From Daucus carota subsp. sativus (taxonomy: Eukaryota; Streptophyta; Magnoliopsida; Apiales; Apiaceae): DNA of 64,000 nt. The stretch spans positions 25,184,517 to 25,248,516 of the forward strand of contig NC_030387.2 of NCBI RefSeq assembly GCF_001625215.2. The letters run 5' to 3'. Positions 57,446-64,000 of this stretch are shown here, one piece after another (the first letter of the stretch is position 1; every line of letters starts with the position of its first letter). The translations under genes were made by a program, and so were the position numbers. Below the pieces are notes generated by a model. It was given only the letters and a program-made list of their open reading frames with translations, ran no database searches and was not told the origin of the DNA.

Positions 57446-59876
57446 ACACATGTGAATCATTTATAATGAACTACTGGTGATTTGTTATTTATCGGTTTTC
57501 ATCCTCTGTTCTTATTCCAGGACGGCCAAAAAAGTTGCTCATATTTGTTAATCCATTTGGAGGAAGGAAATCTGCTACAAAGATCTTTGCTGCAGATGTA
57601 AAACCCTTGCTCGATGATGCTAATATCCTATATACGATGCAAGGTTGGTTTTTGATCTTATCTCTGTTATAACAACTCGCACATATTTGGTAGCGGAGTA
57701 TGATGGTTGTTTGTCTTTCTCAGAAACTAAACATCAGCTCCATGCTAAGGAGATCACATATAAAATGGATCTGTCGATGTATGATGGTATTGTTTGTGTT
57801 AGTGGGGACGGAATATTGGTTGAGGTTTGTCATTTCTCCTCAACTGTTTATCTAATCAGGTGGACAACCAAAAATTTAGAAACCCATTTTTGGCTTTTCC
57901 ATAAACATCTTGCAAACTCTTGCTGCTTTTTGTGTCACTCCCTCCGTTTTTTATTATATGACGCATTGAAGTTTGCTGCACATCTTTAGGTGGGTTGACT
58001 GTATAGTAGAAATTATTATTTTTAAATATTTTTTGTGAATTAAAATTGGATTAAATACTTCCATTCAAAAAAGAAAATTTTAAAAATAATATCTTTAACT
58101 ATGAATGCGGCCAAAACACCTAAAAGTGTCAAAAAGTCGAAGCGTATAATTTTAGCACATGCAGACAAAAGTTCTGCGTTAAGGTCGAACGGGTTCCATT
58201 GTCATTTGTTTGATTGAAACTCTTTGTTAAACCAAGTTTAGAGTTTAGACTATAGAGTGGTTGGCTTACCAGACCATCTGTTAAACCAAGTAAACTACAT
58301 AGTGAAAGACTGGTTCACACACTATTGGTTGAACCAGGTAAAACTACCAAGTGAACAACAATTTCGGTAAGAAACTGTATGAGACTTTGTGGAAGTTTAC
58401 ATATTAGTCCTACCTTTTGACGGGCTTGCATGCCATACACTTTTTGCATTGCCCTAGTACTTTTTCTGCTAAATCTCCTGAAACCAAAGCGAGTCAAATA
58501 AAATAACATATCCAAGTACTGTGTTTTTAGAGAATGTTGCCAACTTGTCAAATAAAATAAAAAATTTGCCTGATTACCTGAGCAATAAATAATTGAAAGT
58601 GGGTTTTTTAAGTCACGCTATAAAGTTCAAAAACGCCACTTTTGACCATTAATTATTTATGTCAAAAGACCTATCCATGAGACTCAATTAAATTTAATTA
58701 AATAAGAATGAAGATTAAGTCATAATGAGACTAAGCAATAATGAGTTAGTACAACCATAATTTGGCCATTTTAATCCTAGAATTTGTTTTTAGTTAAGGA
58801 CGGACTATGAAACAGTCAGAACCATAGTTACATAAGACTTGGTTCGATTCGAAACGGGGAACGAAATCGGGTACGCGGGACATTAGTTTTAGTGAATCCG
58901 GTACGAGGGAACGTATGGGTACGATGGAACGTATGGGTACAACTGGTCTTTTAAAAAGAATTCTATAATCATATATATAAATTCCATTATAATATACAAT
59001 TTTAGTTGATAATTTATACATTTATAAATTTTTTTAAAGAAAAAGATGTTGAATAACAAATAAAAGTACACATTTATTGATAAAATAAACTACTTATCAT
59101 ATGACATAGACATGGATCTACTGTTGAGAACAAGAATGAAGTGTGTTCTTCCGGGTCGTCACTTCCGGCGATCTAGGTCGCGACCCCGAACGTTTCCGTT
59201 TGCGTTTCGGGTACGAACGATTTGGATCGCGGTACGTGGCAGCGTACCCGTTTCCTTGTAACTATGGTCAGAACTTCTTATGATATCTCAATGAGAACAT
59301 CGTTGCTAGAAATCAAGTAAGGTTCAAATTTTTCCCATTGGTCGAGGTATTTCAATGCAATGTCCTAAAAGGTATATTATATACTATTTTTTAGTATTTT
59401 AAAATAATAAAATACTGGAGATAATCATCCTCAAATTATCATTAATTATATACATAACTTTTGTTTTTAATATTTTTGCTGTGTGTCACTATTATTGAAT
59501 ATGCATTCGCCAGTCCTTGGGATTTGTAAATTCCACTTGTTAGGCGAATTTTGCATTTTTTTTATATACTCAGACTTAGATTGTTTACGATGTAAATCAT
59601 ATAAATAACAAAACCAGGTTGATTTTTCTCTATACACATTCGTATGATGTGATATGAACTCGTCAATAGGCAGTGCTAGAGCTCTTTTGGTTTACAAAGT
59701 GATGCTTCTGGACTATCATGTTCTCTTTTTAATCTTTTGATATTTTGTTGACATATGATCATAAATTTTATCTCTTCACTCTATGGTTTGTACTTTTTAG
59801 TAGGTTATAAATGGACTCCTGGAGAGGGAGGATTGGGATTCTGCAATAAGGATGCCTCTTGGAGTAGTACCTGCAG
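55270..59876 (+). CDS. SPHK: Sphingosine (long-chain base) kinase, first four exons only
   Basis: Exons 55270-55597, 57521-57643, 57724-57824 and 59804-59876 join in frame for about 209 aa. The N-terminal 110 aa (MEQQNEGGDIV...) is the plant-specific lead. The lipid-kinase (DAGK-type) catalytic domain starts at RPKKLLIFVNPFGGRKSATK, with the nucleotide-binding SGDG (SMYDGIVCVSGDGILVE), then VINGLLEREDW and PLGVVPAG. The enzyme phosphorylates sphingoid long-chain bases with ATP and feeds sphingolipid signalling in guard cells and stress. The next exon should start with GTGNG; I cannot find it before the window end, so the gene either has a very long intron 4 or has lost its 3' part. Exon 4's acceptor lies at a TTTAGTAG doublet. 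Confidence 0.85.
56035..56960. mobile_element. TIR element in intron 1 of the lipid kinase
   Basis: CAGGGAAACTCTCAATG at the left and CTTGCGAATTTCCCTG at the right begin inverted arms of about 50 bp that also share TTTTTCAAATGCTACCCAAA and its complement-like TTTTGGGATACCATTTGG. Interior AT-rich, non-coding. Confidence 0.65.
57404..57450 (+). repeat. Poly-C tract followed by CA repeat
   Basis: About 28 C residues run into (CA) of about 18 bp in intron 1, about 70 bp before exon 2. Second long C run in the window. Confidence 0.85.
57936..58155. mobile_element. Diverged Stowaway-like MITE
   Basis: Left end CACTCCCTCCGTTTTTTATT with GACGCATTGAAGTTTG; right side AAAAAGTCGAAGCGTATAAT is roughly complementary. 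The terminal CTCCCTCCG is missing from the right end. Confidence 0.45.
58823..59266. mobile_element. hAT-like MITE with perfect 8-bp target duplication
   Basis: GTCAGAAC stands on both sides (58815-58822 and 59267-59274). Termini CATAGTTACATAAG and CTTGTAACTATG are inverted. The interior repeats GGTACG, GGGTACG and CGTATGGGTACGA on both arms. It sits in intron 3 of the lipid kinase gene. Confidence 0.85.
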
Positions 59877-60719
59877 GTGTTGTATCACTTCCACTTAAAT
59901 AGTTCAATATATTACTTTTTTCCCTACATCTCAGTGCATGGTGTATTTAAAATACTGGTACATTGATACTATAAATATCATTTGTCACATCATTGGATAC
60001 TATATATTCGTTTTATACTTTCCAAGTAGATTTTTACCTTTACACTGATTAAGTAGAAAAACTTATGCTGTCGGCTCAGTTACTCAGGAAACCTTTCAAT
60101 TATTGTTATAAGACCATTTAAACCCCAATTTTTTATTGACACTAATTTACTACAGTTATTATTAAGTAACAACAAAATGATCAACTCATAATATAAAACA
60201 GGCAGCAAAAGTTAGCGGAGTTGTTAAACATATAGGGTGAATAGTTTTCTTCTGGATAAATAATATCTTATTAAATCTCAGATGCCAATTCTGTTCCAAC
60301 TCATGTTCTAGTCAGCTGCTACCTTATATTTAATCATAACCGGGATACTAACCATTGTATAACACGAAGGTATTTTGGATGCATGTAATGACGCCAAGAG
60401 TGTTAGCTAGTGAGACTAAGGAACCAACATTGGTCACATATGCAAGAATAAAAAATTCTGCCAGCAATAAAAAAATATTTTTGTGATAGGCCCCGTCTGC
60501 AACGTCTTCCCACGCCTTTTTTTTCTTCTCTTTTTGACAAACGGAAGGAAAAGGCTGCCCCCTTTGGGCGTTCTTGCGACACTAGAGCCGAAAGAAGAAG
60601 CAGGAGATAGAAGCAGATGGGGCAGGTCATCTTGCAGGAGGAAGGATTGGCATAGAAAACCCCACTTGTTGCATCAAACTTTGTAGTTGGGCTACCATAG
60701 CCGAAATTCATAAAGTTGA
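59877..60719. other. Region after the last visible kinase exon
   Basis: Contains no continuation exon that I can recognise. The 102-codon antisense ORF (60403-60711) has no family match and is not called. Confidence 0.4.
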
Positions 60720-62660
60720 AGGGTATAATTAAAGGGAAGGAAGTAATGGTTATGATTGATACAGGAGCTAATTATAATTGTGTCTCTATCGATGGTGTCG
60801 AAAGATTGGGAATGCCAATCAAATCAAAGAAGGGTTCTGTGTAATATTGGAAAAGGAGGAAACGGTGAAAGTGACATGAGAATGCAAAGAAGTACTTTTA
60901 CAGTTGGGTTGGGTGTACGTCTTGGCTGCCTTTTACCTTGGGCAACTCCAATATTATTCTTGGAGTCCAATGGCCAGGAAAGTTGGGGTTAGCAACACTG
61001 AATTGGAAATTGCAAGAGACGAAATTCAAGGTAGGGCACCAAACAGGAATTGTAGAGGGAGGGTGTGGTATATTAGTGAGTTGAGGCAGTCCCGTATCTG
61101 GTGAATGATTTTGGGAGGAGAAAGTGGTGGTATTTTTAAAACCTATTTTGTCCAGGTGCAAACAACTTTCAAATTGCCTAAAGGACTACCCGAAGGAGGG
61201 ACCATGAGCATGCCATCATCCTGAAGGATGGTAGTAATTTAGTATATGTAAGGCCCTATTGATACCCCAATGCTAGGGAAAATGAGAACAAATATATAAT
61301 CCAGGAAATGCAGGGATCATAAGGCCTTCTTGCAGCCCATTCTCGATATCGATAATCTTGGTCAAGAAAAAGAAAAAGGATGGATCATGGCTATTTTGTG
61401 TTGATTATCGAGCCTTGAAGAAGGAGATGATGCCGGATAAGTACCCAATTACAATCATTGATGAGTTTATAAATGAGTTATATAAGTCAAAAGTTTTTAC
61501 ATTGTTGCACGTTAAATTAGAATATTACCGAAAACCGGGTTAGAGGCCGGTTGTGAACAAGAACGTGTTTCACACCCACGAAGGTCACTATGAATTGTTG
61601 GTGATGTTGTGTGGACTTACAAAAGCCCCCTCCACATTTCAATCCTTGATGAACGAGGTCTCCACATTTCAATCCTTGATTTTCGAGATGTTCCGTCCTT
61701 TCTTTTGTCAATTTGTGTTAGGTGTTTTTTTGATGATATTTTAGTTTAGGCAGCTGGTCCAGAACAGTCGAAAAAAAGTGCTAGATGAGAGAAACCCTTG
61801 AATGAGTCATTTTTCTGCTGGATGACACTATAGACCCCTGCATTCACATAAAAAATTCCCAGCTGAAATAAACCGCCGGTAGTATGGACCCGGACCCTTT
61901 AATTTATTTTCCTAACAAAACTAAAAACTTAAAGCACTTGGAGATGGTTCTGGAAACACTTAAAAAGCTTCAATTATTTGTTAATTATAATAAATGTGAG
62001 TTTGGAATGATGATAGTAGTATATCTGGGGCACATCGTAGTTTTGGAACATGGAGTGTCAGCAGATTGTTAGCAAGATTAAGGCAATGTTGGAGGGCCAC
62101 AACCCACGAACATCCGAGGACTGCAGGGATTCTTGGTTTTGAATGGCTACTATCAAAATTTTATTGCCGCATATGCCCAAATAGCGGCACATCCATTAAC
62201 GGAGCAACCCTTGAATGAGTCATTTTTCTGCTGGATGACACTGTAGACCCCCACATTCACATAAAAAATTCCCAGCTGAAAAAACCCGCCGGTAGTATGC
62301 ACCCGGACCCTTTAATTTATTTTCCTAACAAAACTAAAAACTTAAAGCACTTGGAGATGGTTTTGGAAACACTTAAAAAGCTTCAATTATTTGTTAATTA
62401 TAAAAAGTGTTGAGTTTGGAATGATGATAGTAGTATATCTGGGGCACATCGTAGTTTTGGAACATGGAGTGTCAGCAGATTGTTAGCAAGATTAAGGCGA
62501 TGTTGGAGTGCCACAGCCCACGAACATCCGAGAACTGCAGGGATTCTTGGTTTTGACGGGCCACTATCAAAAGTTTATTGCCACATATGCCCAAATAGCG
62601 GCACATCCATTGACGGAGCAACCCAAGGACAATTTTGTAATTGGATAGACTTTTAAAGAA
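60720..62660 (+). pseudogene. Decayed Ty3/gypsy pol fragment
   Basis: Short reading-frame pieces in different frames match the pol order: an aspartic protease-like MVMIDTGANYN near 60745, reverse transcriptase pieces KKDGSWLFCVDYRALKK near 61365-61420 and [19 protein letters not shown] near 61580, then a segment with LKHLEMVLETLKKL and KCEFG followed by YLGHIV. Many stops and frameshifts, a missing catalytic-site stretch and an internal duplication show it is dead. No LTR pair was identified. This is retrotransposon debris in or after the lipid kinase gene. Confidence 0.75.
61795..62625 (+). repeat. 413-bp tandem duplication inside the pol fragment
   Basis: The block beginning CCCTTGAATGAGTCATTTTT starts at 61795 and again at 62208, with about 95% identity by eye through CAAATAGCGGCACATCCATT. 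It duplicates part of the reverse transcriptase remnant. Confidence 0.85.
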
Positions 62661-62886
62661 CTCAAACAAAAAATATCAAGTCCCCGGTGTTAGCCATGCC
62701 TTCGACTGCATCTTTAATCTGTTGCTGCACTTGCAGATAGCCTCTTCGATGATCTGAAAATCATCCTCCCCCCATTCAAGACGGCAAGATCCATATCCAG
62801 CTGCATTAATTCCCTTACTCTTCCAAAGGACGACGAAAGATTCTGGCTAGGAACTGAGCCAAACGACTCTGGCTTTCCTGGATCAC

Positions 62887-63114
62887 TTTAACTCAAAGTT
62901 CCAACGTTTTGTCCCTTTTCCTCTGGTTGAGCTACTGCACCATCCATGGGTGTCTACGATCCAAAAACCAGCTGCGGTCCTCCCATTCACACACTGTTTC
63001 TTTAACTCAAAGTTCCAAAGTCTTGTCCCTTTTCCTCTGTTTGAGCTACTGCACCATCCATGGGTGTCTACGATCCACAAACCAGCTGCGGTCCTCCCAT
63101 TCACACACTGTTTT
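62887..63114 (+). repeat. Two 114-bp tandem copies
   Basis: TTTAACTCAAAGTTCCAA starts at 62887 and 63001; both copies contain CACCATCCATGGGTGTCTAC and end CACACACTGTTT. Overlapping ORFs in both strands come from the repeat. Confidence 0.85.
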
Positions 63115-64000
63115 TTGCTCTTCGTTTCAGGTTGAAGTATGTTCGCGCTCTCTTAGAAAGCACACCTGAGGTCTATATGCATGACCGCAGTTTGTTTACT
63201 CTAGGTTTCAGATGTTGAATTGCTCCTGATACCATAAGCACAATGAACCCCTCACTGGCCCTTGTCACTACCCTATCCCTGAGGTGTAGACGTTTCAGAA
63301 AGGTTGATCCAAACTCACTGCATGAACATAGACCTTAACAAATACTGCATCAAGAATTTTCCATCCTCCATTCTCTTTCTTTTTGTTTTTCTCTCTTGGG
63401 TGGATGATACTCTTTATAAACTGTACATAATTTGCTGCCCCTTCCTCCGTTAAATAGCATTTGCAGGAGATGTCTGCTTCTTAGGCTTCCCTGTATAACT
63501 ACCTCCCACCCCTGGCTGTTCATTGGCTGAGTTTTTGAATTTCGTAATGACCTTTTTGGAAATTAAAACAACATTTGGATTTTAATTTCCAACTGCTGCA
63601 AATTAGAATTCTAGAGAATCCCACTACCACCATTTAATTTATGTCTCAGCCCAGCTCAGAAAAATAGAAACTTAGCACTATGCATGCAGAACTTTATTTC
63701 TACTCTGATTTGTTGGGCTAATTTGTGGGCTCCAATTAAATTCTCCCTTTCAACGTACTGGAGTTTGGAATTATAATCCAATAAAAATCAACTATTACCT
63801 TCAATCTACTTTATCCTGCTCTAATTTCCTGGATTTCTTTTACTAGTGTTAAGCAGTCTGAACATTTCTGAGCTTCCTTTCTCGTTTTTAATAGCCTGAC
63901 AGGCAAATAGGATGGCATTTCTCTCAGCTTCCATAGGAGCTTCAGCTACTGCAGGCCCTATATACCAAGTTATCCTCCTTATCTAGAATACATGCCATAC
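63115..64000. other. Unassigned sequence to the window end
   Basis: No ORF or splice pattern is convincing. TTGCTCCTGATACCATAAGC near 63220 resembles phrases seen in plant LTR regions, so this may be more retrotransposon, but I cannot place a boundary. Confidence 0.35.

Noticed and set aside
60403-60711. 102-codon minus-strand ORF and overlapping plus ORF
   Set aside because: No recognisable domain, low-complexity composition, beside transposon debris.

Overview
This window is nuclear DNA of a flowering plant, almost certainly a eudicot. The signs are GT-AG introns in every gene, strongly AT-rich spacers, plant-only families (S-domain receptor kinases, a P-class PPR protein, a MAIN-like plant mobile domain) and dense plant transposon debris. 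The species cannot be named from the sequence alone.

Layout. 1-4.9 kb: transposon debris (MITEs and a Helitron-like element). 5.0-11.4 kb: a nine-exon plus-strand gene for an unrecognised protein of about 302 aa; its large intron carries a terminal-inverted-repeat element with 13 copies of a short palindrome, and the next intron a hAT-like element. 13.6-43.4 kb: a same-strand tandem cluster of five G-type (S-domain) lectin receptor-like kinases, here SDRLK1 to SDRLK5. All share a seven-exon plan: exon 1 is the whole ectodomain, exon 2 the membrane segment, exons 3-7 the juxtamembrane and kinase parts. SDRLK1, 3, 4 and 5 read through cleanly. SDRLK2 is a pseudogene with an 8-bp insertion inside the DFG motif that looks like a transposon excision footprint, plus a 1-bp deletion in the last exon.

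Between SDRLK3 and SDRLK4 lies a 7.3-kb Mutator-like element (27601-34927) with about 107-bp inverted termini and a 10-bp target duplication with one mismatch. I see no transposase in it. It carries a MAIN-like plant mobile domain gene, two antisense GRF-type zinc-finger ORFs and two unrecognised ORFs. This cargo set is the most unusual thing in the window.

43.4-64 kb: a second hAT-like element with a perfect 8-bp target duplication, a minus-strand PPR gene (45065-46249), a deleted Sirevirus-type Copia retrotransposon in minus orientation (47018-53997) with a broken envelope-like ORF, nested MITEs, and the first four exons of a sphingosine (long-chain base) kinase gene (55270-59876). The remaining kinase exons are not visible; downstream there is a decayed Ty3/gypsy pol fragment with an internal tandem duplication, and unexplained sequence to the window end.

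Functionally the cluster looks like a diversifying cell-surface receptor family of the kind used in plant immunity or recognition, with transposons supplying spacing, a broken member and probably regulatory variation. Exon boundaries were placed by hand from GT/AG sites and frame and may be off by a base or so where no length check was possible; the coding lengths of the four intact kinases do sum to whole codons.
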